Shown piece by piece: positions 1 through 7,814 of a stretch of 47,045 nt of DNA. The stretch spans positions 1 to 47,045 of the forward strand of contig CALFMN010000113.1 in NCBI GenBank assembly GCA_937879875.1, given 5' to 3'. The translations under genes were made by a program, and so were the position numbers. The stretch is from an uncultured Chloroflexota bacterium (lineage in GTDB: Bacteria; Chloroflexota; Dehalococcoidia; CAUJGQ01). The notes beneath the pieces were generated by a model. The model made no database searches, was not told the origin of the DNA, and worked only from the letters and a program-made list of their open reading frames with translations. The first letter of the stretch is position 1. Each line of letters opens with the position of its first letter.

Positions 1-196
1 ACATACAAGGGGCGATCCGGCGTGAAGCGATCCGGGGCGGCGTCGAGCTACCCAGATTCTGGCAGGGGCCGCCATAGCGCAGCGCAACCGTCGGAGACGT
101 CCAACTCAACGGCCCGTCGCTCCGCAGGAGCGAGCGGCGGCGCACCGCCTTGCACGCTGTCCGGCAGGATAGCGATCGGACAAGGTTCTCCCCGCT

Positions 197-224
197 ATTC
201 CCTATTCCCTGATCCCTGTTCCCT
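197..224. repeat. Heptanucleotide repeat (NNTCCCT)x4
   Basis: Four consecutive 7-base units ending in TCCCT lie just upstream of the thioesterase gene. The same degenerate unit, sometimes on the other strand, recurs at 10292-10327, 33854-33880 and 33935-33955, always outside intact genes. The rest of positions 1-287 holds only short GC-rich hairpins (for example around 119-155) and no gene I can support. Confidence 0.6.
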
Positions 225-287
225 CGTCCGGGGCGTTACGCTGGCGGGCGTTGGCCGTTGTCAGCCGCAAACGCCCGGAGGTTCGTT

Positions 288-746
288 ATGCCTGACGGCC
301 AGCAGGCCGCCGCGCAGCCAACGTCTGAGCAGGCGCCGGCACAAGCGCCGCACAACCTGATGGAGACGCTTGGCTGCCGCATGCTGGAGGCGGACGCGGA
401 GCACGTTATCTCCGAGCTGCCGTTCAGCGCCGCCATCGCGCAGCTCACGGGGTTGTTTCACACCGGCGCCCTGCTCGCCCTGGCCGACAGCGCCGCCACG
501 CAGCTCTGCATGCAGAACGTCTATGCCGGCGGCGTGATCGACGATCCGGCCCGCTTCCCGCTCGCCATCCAGCTCAGCGCCAACCTCGTGCGCAACACGA
601 ATCAGGGCAGCGCCATCGCCGAGGCGCGGCTGCGCCATCGCGGCCGTACGATGCTGGTCGTCGAAACCAGCGTGCGCGACGCGCAGGGCCGCACGCTGGC
701 GATCGTCACCACGACCCACCTGGTGCTCGGCGGCGCCGTGGGCTGA
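288..746 (+). CDS. PaaI/YiiD-type hotdog-fold thioesterase
   Basis: A 152-residue single-domain hotdog protein. The segment LTGLFHTGALLALADSAAT (about residues 55-75) has the PaaI/DUF4442 layout: a helix entered after a Gly-His/Thr-Gly turn, followed by strands ending in an ARLRHRGRTMLVVE-type central sheet. Such enzymes hydrolyse acyl-CoA or related thioesters in the cytoplasm; the substrate cannot be read from sequence. The start at 288 is chosen because GGAGG (277-281) sits six bases upstream; an in-frame ATG at 258 lacks a comparable site. It is followed by about 200 bases of non-coding DNA leading to a riboswitch, so it is probably monocistronic. Confidence 0.8.
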   Translation: MPDGQQAAAQPTSEQAPAQAPHNLMETLGCRMLEADAEHVISELPFSAAIAQLTGLFHTGALLALADSAATQLCMQNVYAGGVIDDPARFPLAIQLSANLVRNTNQGSAIAEARLRHRGRTMLVVETSVRDAQGRTLAIVTTTHLVLGGAVG

Positions 747-952
747 AGGCGCCGTGCGCAGTTCCGGGAATACCCCTAAAGGCCGGCGCCCGGCGCTCGA
801 TACCTGTTGCAGCAGCGAAGCGCCGGCCAGCCGCACACGGCGGGTGCTCTGTATCGATTCGGTAACATAAATCAGAAAATTGATACAAGAGGCGTTCCGC
901 TGCGTATATGTTGGTGACACCGCCCCGAGCGGTGCCCTTTCCAAACCGCATC

Positions 953-1046
953 GATAAGGGCACACCCGGCGAAAGCCGGGGGCGCAAAGCCATGGGCCTT
1001 CCCTCTCGCCGGCGCGGGAGCACGGTCGCCAGGCCGCCGAACGCGA
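953..1046 (+). promoter_or_regulatory. Cyclic-di-GMP-I (GEMM) riboswitch
   Basis: The aptamer core is clear: a GGCGAAAGCC-capped hairpin (GNRA tetraloop) at about 967-980, then the invariant GCGCAAAGCC block (982-991), GGGCCT, a variable second hairpin, and the closing block with GGTCGCCAGG and GCCGA (1024-1041). It aligns almost base for base with the second copy at 43084-43195, with compensatory changes in the tetraloop-capped stem. An upstream segment, GTGCCCTT (932-939), can pair with AAGGGCAC (956-963) at the 5' edge and could act as a competing stem. The regulated gene starts at 1070; GGAGG (1057-1061) lies only about 15 bases after the aptamer, which suggests control of ribosome access. 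Confidence 0.85.
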
Positions 1047-1069
1047 TCTATTGCGTGGAGGTTGTCCTG

Positions 1070-1540
1070 GTGTTTCGTTTTACTGCCGCCCTCGCCGCCG
1101 CCCTCGTCGTCATCGGTATCGCCGCCGCCGCCCCGCGCGGGCATGCCCAGGCGTTCGATGCCTGGTGCGCCGACGACCCGATCATCTCCGTGAACGGCAA
1201 TCTGGTCGATGTCCAGGTGCAGATGCCGCTCGCCAACCTGCTGACGATGCGCTCGACCTCGCTCACGATCGTGGTTCCGCGCAACGTCAGCGGCAGCGTC
1301 GTGCTCGACGACGTGAGCGCCTTCCCCATGCACACGACGATCTCGGCCACCGGCAAAGCCTGGAACGGTGTCGGCTCGGTGCCAATCACGATCGATACCT
1401 ATGTGAGCGCATCCAGCACCTACACGACGAAGGTCGTGGCCACGCCGGTGCTGAACCTCTCCAACCTGCTGGCATCGCCGTCGAGCACGTCCGGCTGGAC
1501 GAACGAGCTCTTCGCGCTGTCGATGGGTATTGGCAGGTAA
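1070..1540 (+). CDS. Small secreted protein under c-di-GMP riboswitch control
   Basis: A 156-residue protein starting with GTG, eight bases after GGAGG at 1057-1061. Residues 1-28 form a signal peptide (basic MFRF, an Ala-rich hydrophobic core, cleavage after AHA-type residues near HAQA). The mature part is rich in Val, Thr and Ser with alternating hydrophobic residues, as expected for an all-beta extracellular domain. No catalytic motif is visible and I do not recognise the family. The c-di-GMP riboswitch directly upstream suggests a role in surface behaviour such as adhesion or matrix; this is inference from position. The next gene starts four bases after its stop. Confidence 0.75.
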   Translation: MFRFTAALAAALVVIGIAAAAPRGHAQAFDAWCADDPIISVNGNLVDVQVQMPLANLLTMRSTSLTIVVPRNVSGSVVLDDVSAFPMHTTISATGKAWNGVGSVPITIDTYVSASSTYTTKVVATPVLNLSNLLASPSSTSGWTNELFALSMGIGR

Positions 1541-1544
1541 CACG

Positions 1545-2042
1545 GTGTCTGCTGCCTCGCGCCGCCCGGGTCCGCCGCCCCGTGTTCGCGTCTACGTCTG
1601 CACGGCGGTCGCCCTCGCCCTGCTGCTCGCGCCGGCGAGCGGCTGGCTGGGTGCGGCCTGGCGGTTCGAGGCCTGGCCCGAGGCAATGCTGCTCGCAGCG
1701 CTGCTCGCCGTGGCGCACCGGCAGCGGGTGCAGATCGGCCTGCATCGCACGATCAACGTCGGCACCGCCCCCGAGGTCGCCGCCGTGCTGCTCCTGCCCG
1801 GTCCGCTCGCCGTGCTGGCGCTCGTGGCCGGCACGGCGGCGGGCGAGCGACGCGGGCCGCTGATCCAGCGCTCGTTCAATATCGCCGCGGCAACGCTGCG
1901 GGCGCTGGCCGGCCTCGGCGCCTACGTCGCCTTACGGCACGCCGGCCCCACGGCGATCAGCGACCCGCTGGCCACGTTGGCGGCGCCGCTGGCGATGTAC
2001 GTCGGCGGCACCATGCTGGTGCTCGGCGTCGCCGCGGTGTAG
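1545..2042 (+). CDS. Membrane N-terminal half of split HD-GYP protein
   Basis: This frame encodes about five hydrophobic segments and ends with GVAAV followed by TAG at 2040-2042. The same frame continues directly into an HD-GYP domain with no shift, so this is most likely the membrane sensor half of one protein interrupted by a nonsense codon (CAG to TAG is the simplest path). The start is GTG 1545, just after the preceding gene's stop; TTG 1530 is also in frame. TAG ends several other genes here (15358, 27157, 38679 and 42105 genes), so it is not reassigned as a sense codon. If the change is real, this piece would be an isolated membrane domain. Confidence 0.65.
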   Translation: MSAASRRPGPPPRVRVYVCTAVALALLLAPASGWLGAAWRFEAWPEAMLLAALLAVAHRQRVQIGLHRTINVGTAPEVAAVLLLPGPLAVLALVAGTAAGERRGPLIQRSFNIAAATLRALAGLGAYVALRHAGPTAISDPLATLAAPLAMYVGGTMLVLGVAAV

Positions 2043-2873
2043 TTGCGCGAGAATCCGCTGCGCCGCGCCTGGGCAACGCCGCACGACACGCTGGTGGCGG
2101 AAGCCGCGCTGGGACTGGTCGGCATTATGGCCGCGCTCGCGTCCGCGGACCACCCCTGGACGCTGCCGCTGCTGGTGGTGCCCGCCGCGCTGGCGCAGCG
2201 TGCGCTGCGCGACGGCGTGGCACTGCGGGCACAAACGCGGCAGGCGCTCGAAGACCTGGCCGACGTGGTGGACATGCGCGACCACTACACCTTCCAGCAC
2301 TCGCAGCGCGTGGCCGAGCTGGCACGCGCCACCGCCCGCCAATTGCGGCTGCCGGCGAGCGAGGTCGAACTGATCACGATGGCCGGGCGCGTGCACGACG
2401 TGGGCAAGATCGGCATCAAGTCCACCGTGCTGATGAAGCCGGGCAAGCTCAGCGACCGCGAGTTCGCCGAAATGCGATCGCACCCCGTCGTCGGTGCGCG
2501 GCTGATCGGCAACTTCCCGCAGTTCGCCCGCGGCCGCGCCTACGTGCTGCACCACCACGAGCGCTTCGACGGCAAGGGCTATCCCGAGCGCCTCGCCGGC
2601 GAGCAGATTCCGTTCGGCGCCCGCGTGCTGGCCGTGGCCGACGCCTGGGACGCGATGACCTCGCACCGCGCCTACCGCCAGGCGCTGCCGCTGGAGCGCG
2701 TCTACGCCGAGCTTGAACGCGGGCGCGGGGCGCAGTTCGATCCCGCGGTGCTGGACGCCTTCCTGCACGTCCTGCGCGAGCGGCCCGATCTGGCCGCCGC
2801 GCATACCACGGAGGCGCAGGACACAGACGAGACCGAACCGCAGGCCCCGCGCGCGCCCGAACACGCCGCGTAA
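2043..2873 (+). CDS. HD-GYP cyclic-di-GMP phosphodiesterase domain
   Basis: A 276-residue product if read from TTG 2043, which abuts the TAG stop of the upstream half. After two more hydrophobic segments (residues 15-50), the HD-GYP domain is complete: the HDVGK metal-binding motif (about residue 118), HHHERFDGKGYP, and ADAWDAM. These are the residues that hydrolyse cyclic-di-GMP via pGpG in characterised members. The C-terminal tail is acidic and rich in Ala and Pro. Reinitiation at TTG right after TAG could allow separate translation; otherwise this is the catalytic half of a broken 440-residue membrane enzyme. It lies beside a c-di-GMP riboswitch. Confidence 0.85.
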   Translation: MRENPLRRAWATPHDTLVAEAALGLVGIMAALASADHPWTLPLLVVPAALAQRALRDGVALRAQTRQALEDLADVVDMRDHYTFQHSQRVAELARATARQLRLPASEVELITMAGRVHDVGKIGIKSTVLMKPGKLSDREFAEMRSHPVVGARLIGNFPQFARGRAYVLHHHERFDGKGYPERLAGEQIPFGARVLAVADAWDAMTSHRAYRQALPLERVYAELERGRGAQFDPAVLDAFLHVLRERPDLAAAHTTEAQDTDETEPQAPRAPEHAA

Positions 2874-3209
2874 CGGCCGTGTCCCCCGCTATTTCATTGT
2901 CCTGCTGAACCACCGCGCGGCCACGCTCATTCAGCTTGAGCGGCGCTGCTGTGTCCGCCGCCCGAAACGACACTGCTCTGTTGTGCCGGCGCTGGTGTTT
3001 TGTCGCGAAACCGTGACACAGGTTGCCGTAACGTTTCGCTCGACTGGCCGTTATATCCGGTCAGCCTCTCCGATCGATCGTCGCAATCCAGGCACGGACC
3101 AGAGCCGGCAAAGGAGGTGGCGAACCGCACGCTAACCGTCCAGCGCCCGCCGGACCGGGCGCTCCGCCGTGGTGCCCCCTCGAACGTTGTTCGCCCTCGG
3201 GAGGATGTC

Positions 3210-4808
3210 ATGCGTCTGGTCCGTATCGGCGCGCTGATCGCCGCCGCCACGCTCCTGTCGTTGTTCGGCGGCTTCGCCGGGCACTCGGTCGCAAGCTCGC
3301 CATCACCCCACTACGCGCTGATCTGCAACAGCGGCCACCCGCTCTGCACCGAAGTCCACGACGCCGAATCGGTCTTCGGCGAAGACCAGTACGTCGGCCA
3401 CGACGAGCCGTCCCTGCTCTTCTATTCAAATACGCCCGGCTCCGGCAACTCGAACCTCTACCGCATGAAGCTGCCGCAGGATCCGCCGGTGCTGCCGAAG
3501 CAGGACGGCAGCGGCGGCACCTTCAACTTCCAGCTTCACCCGGCCTTCTGGTTCGGCATGGCGATGTGCGACACGCAGTCGTTCCCGGAGCAGGTCTCCA
3601 CCTGCACGGCGGACAGCGACAGCAACATCGTCGATCCGGCCGTGAGCGCGGCCCATCCCGGCGCGGCGTTCATGGAGATGCAGTTCTACCCGCCCGGCTG
3701 GGTGCCGTGGCCGCTCGGCAATAGCTGCGACGCGACCAAATGGTGCGCGGCGCTGAACATCGACAGCCTCTCGCAGAATCCGGTCACCGGGCAGTTGAAC
3801 AATCCGAGCTGCCTGGCGCAGGTCGGCGTCGAGCCCGTCAACTTCGCCTTCATCACAAAGAACGGTGTGTCGCAGGCGCCGGCGAACCCGGTGCAGTCCA
3901 CTCTCGCGACCTTTACGCCCGACCTGACCAAAGACCTGTTCATGAACAGCGGCGACGAGTTGTCCGTGGATATGCACGACACCGCCGACGGGTTCACGGT
4001 GTTCATCCATGACCTGACCTCGGGTCAGAGCGGATCGATGACGGCGAGCGCCGCCAACAGCTTCGGCCAGGTGAAGTTCGACCCGACCAGCACAGCCTGC
4101 ACGAATATCCCGTATAACTTCCACCCCATGTACGCCACGTCGAGCGAACAGACGCGCGTGACCTGGGCGGCGCATTCATACAACATCGCCTTCTCGGATG
4201 AGATCGGGCACTTCTCCTACTGCGCAAGCGTGACCGGCTTCTCCTGCTCGCCAACCGACCCGGCCGGCGACCAGTTCTTCTGCTTCGGCCCCGCCAGCTC
4301 GACCCGCGTGCAGGTTGGCGGCTGTTTGGACACGGACGTCAATTTCGACGGCGTACCCTATCAGCAGGTCTGGCCGGGCTCCGTCGCCGACCGCAGCGCG
4401 GACGTGCGGCTGCACCCGCGCGCGGTCGAGTTCACCAGCCCGCTGTTCGGGCCAGCGAACAATTTGCAGCAGTACGACCGCGTCGCCTTCGAAGCCGACC
4501 TGCCGCGCATTGAGTTCGCGACCAGCCCGGCCTGCAACCGCAGCACCGGCGCTAACTGCGTCAATCCGCCGGTCGGCGCCAGCTTCTACCCGATCTACAC
4601 CACCGCGGGCGGTGGCAACGGCTGCCGCTGGCAACTGGGCGGCGCCAGCATCCCCGGCACGAAGGACACGTTCGGCGGCACATCGACACTCGAATACGGC
4701 CCGCTGCTCTCATTGGTCTATACCAGCGGCAGCGGGACGGTTTCCCGCTTCAACGACTTCCGCCAGGTCCTGGAGCACAATCCCTGCGCCGCGAGCGCCG
4801 GCGGATAA
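3210..4808 (+). CDS. Large cysteine-containing secreted protein, unknown family
   Basis: A 532-residue protein starting at ATG 3210 with GGGAGG at 3199-3204. Residues 1-30 are a signal peptide. The mature protein has many scattered Cys residues (over a dozen, some in pairs such as ALICNSGHPLC and CDATKWC), suggesting disulphide bonds outside the membrane, and is rich in Asn, Ser, Thr and aromatic residues. No catalytic motif or anchor is visible. The 336-base upstream gap (2874-3209) has no gene or recognisable RNA motif. A terminator-like hairpin follows at 4838-4869. The function is unknown. Confidence 0.7.
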   Translation: MRLVRIGALIAAATLLSLFGGFAGHSVASSPSPHYALICNSGHPLCTEVHDAESVFGEDQYVGHDEPSLLFYSNTPGSGNSNLYRMKLPQDPPVLPKQDGSGGTFNFQLHPAFWFGMAMCDTQSFPEQVSTCTADSDSNIVDPAVSAAHPGAAFMEMQFYPPGWVPWPLGNSCDATKWCAALNIDSLSQNPVTGQLNNPSCLAQVGVEPVNFAFITKNGVSQAPANPVQSTLATFTPDLTKDLFMNSGDELSVDMHDTADGFTVFIHDLTSGQSGSMTASAANSFGQVKFDPTSTACTNIPYNFHPMYATSSEQTRVTWAAHSYNIAFSDEIGHFSYCASVTGFSCSPTDPAGDQFFCFGPASSTRVQVGGCLDTDVNFDGVPYQQVWPGSVADRSADVRLHPRAVEFTSPLFGPANNLQQYDRVAFEADLPRIEFATSPACNRSTGANCVNPPVGASFYPIYTTAGGGNGCRWQLGGASIPGTKDTFGGTSTLEYGPLLSLVYTSGSGTVSRFNDFRQVLEHNPCAASAGG

Positions 4809-4837
4809 CGCGGAACGCCCGCACGGCAGCAACGGTT

Positions 4838-4869
4838 CGAGGGACGCTCCATCAGCAGGGCGTCCCTCG
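4838..4869 (+). terminator. Hairpin after secreted-protein gene
   Basis: A 10-bp perfect stem (4838-4847 with 4860-4869) and a 12-base loop lie 30 bases after the stop codon. No T-tract follows, so intrinsic termination is uncertain; it could instead protect the transcript 3' end. Confidence 0.5.
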
Positions 4870-4936
4870 CCGCGTCTGCAGCACGCGGCCTTCGCCCGCC
4901 TTTCCAGATCGGCACCCAGTCCGCGACGAGAACCAC

Positions 4937-4965
4937 TTGACATGTTAGTGGATGCTCACTACTAT
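4937..4965 (+). promoter_or_regulatory. Sigma-70-type promoter with TetR operator in the spacer
   Basis: TTGACA (4937-4942), a 17-base spacer and TACTAT (4960-4965) form a near-consensus housekeeping promoter. The palindrome TAGTG-N6-CACTA (4946-4961) fills the spacer and overlaps the -10 element. The same palindrome, with the same spacing, appears once more at 5692-5707. This arrangement is what an autorepressed TetR gene would be expected to show. Confidence 0.75.
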
Positions 4966-5005
4966 GAAGGCAAGACCGGAGAACCGGTCATGACAGGGGC
5001 GAGGT

Positions 5006-5632
5006 GTGATTCAGGCAGGACAGCGACGGCAGCGGGCGCGCAAACAGCCGGCCGAGGTGCGGCGCGATACGCTGGTGGATGCCGCGTTGCGCGTCTTCGC
5101 CCGTATGCCGTACCGCTCAGCCGGCACCGCCGAGATCGCGCGCGAGGCCGGCGTCGCCGAGCCGACCATCTACCGGCACTTCTCGTCGAAGAAAGAGCTG
5201 TATCTGGCGGCGCTGGCGCGTACCTGCGTGCGCGTCTCCGAGGCATGGGCGCGGATCGTCGTCGCGGATGGCCGGGCCGATGAGATCCTGCTGGCGCTGG
5301 GCGCCTGGTATGAGCGCAGCATCGCTACCGATCCTGACCCGATCCGCCTGCGCATGCGCGCCGTCGCCGAGGCGGAAGACGACGATGTGCGCGCCCTGCT
5401 GCGCGACGGCTACACCGACGTGCAGCGCCTGATCGCGGGCGTGATTCACCGCGGGCAGCAGCAAGGCGTCTTCGATCCGCACGCCGACCCGGACGCCATC
5501 GCCTGGCTCTGGATCGGTATCGGCCAGGTGCTCGATCTCAACGTGATGATGAACTCAGCACCCTGCGGTCCCGACGGCACGGTCCGGATCGGCCCCGAGC
5601 TGCTGCGCCTGCTCGGCGCCGCCGGACCGTGA
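5006..5632 (+). CDS. TetR/AcrR family transcriptional regulator
   Basis: A 208-residue TetR repressor. The N-terminal helix-turn-helix (about residues 22-62) reads VDAALRVFAR, GTAEIAREAGVAEPTIYRHF, SSKKELYLAAL, which is the canonical TetR DNA-binding layout. The remaining helices form a ligand/dimerisation domain whose ligand cannot be inferred. The start is GTG 5006 behind GAGG. Its promoter contains a palindromic operator and a matching operator lies after the gene, upstream of a 57-residue gene, so it probably represses both itself and that gene. Confidence 0.9.
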   Translation: MIQAGQRRQRARKQPAEVRRDTLVDAALRVFARMPYRSAGTAEIAREAGVAEPTIYRHFSSKKELYLAALARTCVRVSEAWARIVVADGRADEILLALGAWYERSIATDPDPIRLRMRAVAEAEDDDVRALLRDGYTDVQRLIAGVIHRGQQQGVFDPHADPDAIAWLWIGIGQVLDLNVMMNSAPCGPDGTVRIGPELLRLLGAAGP

Positions 5633-5691
5633 AGCAGCGACTGCAGGCGCAGCTTCGGCTGCGCATCCGGCAACGGCTGTCCGCCATTGAA

Positions 5692-5707
5692 TAGTGATCA
5701 GTCACTA
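5692..5707 (+). promoter_or_regulatory. Second TetR operator
   Basis: TAGTG-N6-CACTA, here a perfect TAGTGA/TCACTA inverted repeat with a four-base centre, matches the operator at 4946-4961. It lies 30 bases upstream of the small gene at 5737. A TTGA-type -35 overlaps it but I see no good -10. Confidence 0.7.
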
Positions 5708-5736
5708 ATCGAACCTCTGACATGAAGGAGCACACC

Positions 5737-5910
5737 ATGTTCACCAATCCGACCATCCTCGACTATCTCGCCGACAGCCGCCGCGCCGCCGTGCCGCGCG
5801 GCAAGCCGGCCGCAGGGCTGGGATCCGCCGAATCCAGCATGGCCTTGATCCGTCACGCGCTGCGCGCGTTGCTGCACCGCCCGCCGTGCCGGCAGGTTCC
5901 GGCTGCCTGA
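5737..5910 (+). CDS. Small protein under TetR operator
   Basis: A 57-residue protein, ATG 5737, with AAGGAG at 5725-5730 (six-base spacing). The start MFTNPTILDYLADSRRAA is followed by an Arg/Ala/Leu-rich amphipathic helix and a basic tail; there is no signal peptide or membrane segment. Its promoter region holds the second copy of the TetR operator, so it is probably the TetR target. I do not recognise a family. Positions 5911-6113 hold no gene I can support. Confidence 0.6.
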   Translation: MFTNPTILDYLADSRRAAVPRGKPAAGLGSAESSMALIRHALRALLHRPPCRQVPAA

Positions 5911-6113
5911 CTTTCGCCCGCGCTGCGCTCGATCCATCCGACCAGAAGTCAAGGCGTTACCTGGCTGAACCGCGCGTGAGCCGCGCCGGGCAGACACGCC
6001 GGCGTCCCGGCCGCTTCGCCGTCGGATCGAGAGTATCGTCGGATCGCTGCGTGCCGGAAGCTTGCCGGCGCACCACGCGGCCGTGTGCAGCAGCGAACAC
6101 CGCGCCTTGCCTG

Positions 6114-7814
6114 CTAATGGCCGCTGTTGCCGTGTCCGTTCCCATTGGCGTTGCCGTTGGCAGTCCCGTTGGCGTTGCCATTCGCGGTCCCGTTTGCATT
6201 GCCGTTCGCGTTGCCGCTGGTGCTGCCGTTGGCCTGGCCGCTGCTTCCGCCGGTTGCGCCGCCTCCGGTCGCGTTCCCACCAGTTGTCCCGCCGGTTGTG
6301 GCACCCGTCGTGCCGCTCGTGCTCCCGCTGGTGCTGCTTCCGCCTGTGGCGCCGCCGCTCGTCGTCCCGCCGGTCGTCCCGCCGGTCGTGCCACCCGTCG
6401 CGCCCCCGGTGCTGCTGCCGGTACCGCTTCCGCCGGTGGTTCCCCCGGTTGTCCCGCCGCTCGTCACTCCGGTCGTGCTGCCCGCGCTGCTCCCCTGGCC
6501 GCCGTTCGCATTGCCGTTGCCGTTCGCGTTGCCAGTCGCATTGCCGTTGGCATTGCCGTTCTGGCTCCCGCCTGTGCCGCCTGTCGTGCCGCCGCTCGCG
6601 GCAGGCGTGGGAGTGTGGCCTGGGGGTGCAGATCCCTGATCGCCGTTCGATCCGGCAGCGCCGTTACCACCGTCCGCCGGTGGCGGATCGTGGGCGGCGG
6701 GGAGCGGCGAAGCCGTCTCCTCAGGCGTCGGCGCGGTCGTAGGCGGGACGCGCGCCGGCGCTGCGGCTGGTGGCGCGGCCGGCGCTGTGCGCACGCTCGG
6801 GGGCCGGGTGGCTGCCCGCGCCGGAGTGGCGTTCTCGGCTGGCGCTTCAGTCGGCGCCACCGTCTCGACCGGAGTTTCCCGCGGCGTTGCCGACTCGCTC
6901 GTGGGCAGCGGCGTGGCGGCGTCGGCGGCCGGTGTGGCCGCCGCGGTGGCCTGGCTCGTGGGCGCGCGGGTGGGAACGGCGGTATCCGGAGCGGCGGTAC
7001 CCGTTGGCGAGGCCTCGGCGCTGGCCGACGGTTGAGGCGTGCCGGCGCCCGCAGGCGGCAGGCCAGTCTGTGCGGCGGCCAGCGCCTGCGCGACGGCATC
7101 GTATGCTGCCGGCGGCGCCGACTGCTCGGCCGCGGCGAGCGTCGATGCCTGCCCGACGAGTGTATTGGCCAGCCGCGTGCTCAGATCGGCCGCGTCGTGC
7201 CCGTGGGCCGTAACAGCGGCGAGGCGTCCGCGGGCGGCGTCGACCTCACGGACGTAGGCGTTGGCAGCTTCTGCGGCGGCATGGGCTCGACCCTGGCCCA
7301 GCGCCTCTTGCACCTCGCTCACACGGTGGGCGGCCAGCTCGAGGTGGAGTCGGGCCGCATCGCTGTCGTTGCTGCTGGCGAAAACCTGGATGCTCTCGAT
7401 GGCGGTCTTGACCGGGTAGAGCGCATCGCCGGGCAGGGCGCCTTGCGCGGCGTACACGGCGCTGCCGCCAATGCCGAACATCACGAGCGACGCCAGCGCC
7501 GCCCCCACGGGCATGAGCCAGGCCCTTCGGCGACCTCGCACGCGGCCACCGAAGGGCCGCCAGCGCCGATGCCGAGCCTCGTGATCGGCGCGCGCTTCCT
7601 GCATGGCACGCAGCAGCGCCGTGCGACCACGGATGCGGAAGCCGGGGTCGGGTGAGACGTCCGGCAGCGGGCCGATCGCGCCGGCGATCTCAGCCAGTGT
7701 TTGCGGCTGCGCCAGCGCAGACCCATGCTGCGGATCGGGGTCTTCGAAGACGAGGTGACCGCTTTCGATCTCCGCGAGAAACGACTCCAGCTGTTCGGGA
7801 GGGAGTTCGGGCAT
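6114..7814 (-). CDS. DUF5667 membrane protein with low-complexity tail, partner of ECF sigma factor
   Basis: A 566-residue protein. Residues 1-90 are cytoplasmic and charged, with one membrane segment at about 98-120 (LMPVGAALASLVMFGIGG). The extracytoplasmic DUF5667 domain follows (ALPGDALYPVKTAIESIQV, then helices to about 235). The rest is an Ala/Pro/Thr-rich stretch leading into Gly-Thr-Thr and Asn-Gly-Asn-Ala repeats up to the C-terminus. Its ATG overlaps the sigma gene's stop (7814-7816), so the two are translationally coupled. The location and topology suggest an anti-sigma-like membrane sensor; the family has no proven biochemical activity that I know of. The tail resembles a wall-spanning or surface linker. 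Confidence 0.75.
   Translation of the reverse strand: MPELPPEQLESFLAEIESGHLVFEDPDPQHGSALAQPQTLAEIAGAIGPLPDVSPDPGFRIRGRTALLRAMQEARADHEARHRRWRPFGGRVRGRRRAWLMPVGAALASLVMFGIGGSAVYAAQGALPGDALYPVKTAIESIQVFASSNDSDAARLHLELAAHRVSEVQEALGQGRAHAAAEAANAYVREVDAARGRLAAVTAHGHDAADLSTRLANTLVGQASTLAAAEQSAPPAAYDAVAQALAAAQTGLPPAGAGTPQPSASAEASPTGTAAPDTAVPTRAPTSQATAAATPAADAATPLPTSESATPRETPVETVAPTEAPAENATPARAATRPPSVRTAPAAPPAAAPARVPPTTAPTPEETASPLPAAHDPPPADGGNGAAGSNGDQGSAPPGHTPTPAASGGTTGGTGGSQNGNANGNATGNANGNGNANGGQGSSAGSTTGVTSGGTTGGTTGGSGTGSSTGGATGGTTGGTTGGTTSGGATGGSSTSGSTSGTTGATTGGTTGGNATGGGATGGSSGQANGSTSGNANGNANGTANGNANGTANGNANGNGHGNSGH
6120..6600 (-). repeat. Coding low-complexity tandem repeats
   Basis: The 3' end of the DUF5667 gene is made of short imperfect codon repeats encoding Gly-Gly-Thr-Thr (about 6240-6480) and Asn-Gly-Asn-Ala (about 6125-6230 and 6495-6570). 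Such tracts vary in length by slippage. On the opposite strand they give long meaningless open frames. Confidence 0.7.

Noticed and set aside
5886..7655. A 589-codon plus-strand open frame over the DUF5667 gene
   Set aside because: It is the complement of Gly/Asn/Thr codon repeats; the product is Arg/Gly-rich with no domain, while the minus strand has a membrane segment, DUF5667 and a coupled sigma gene.
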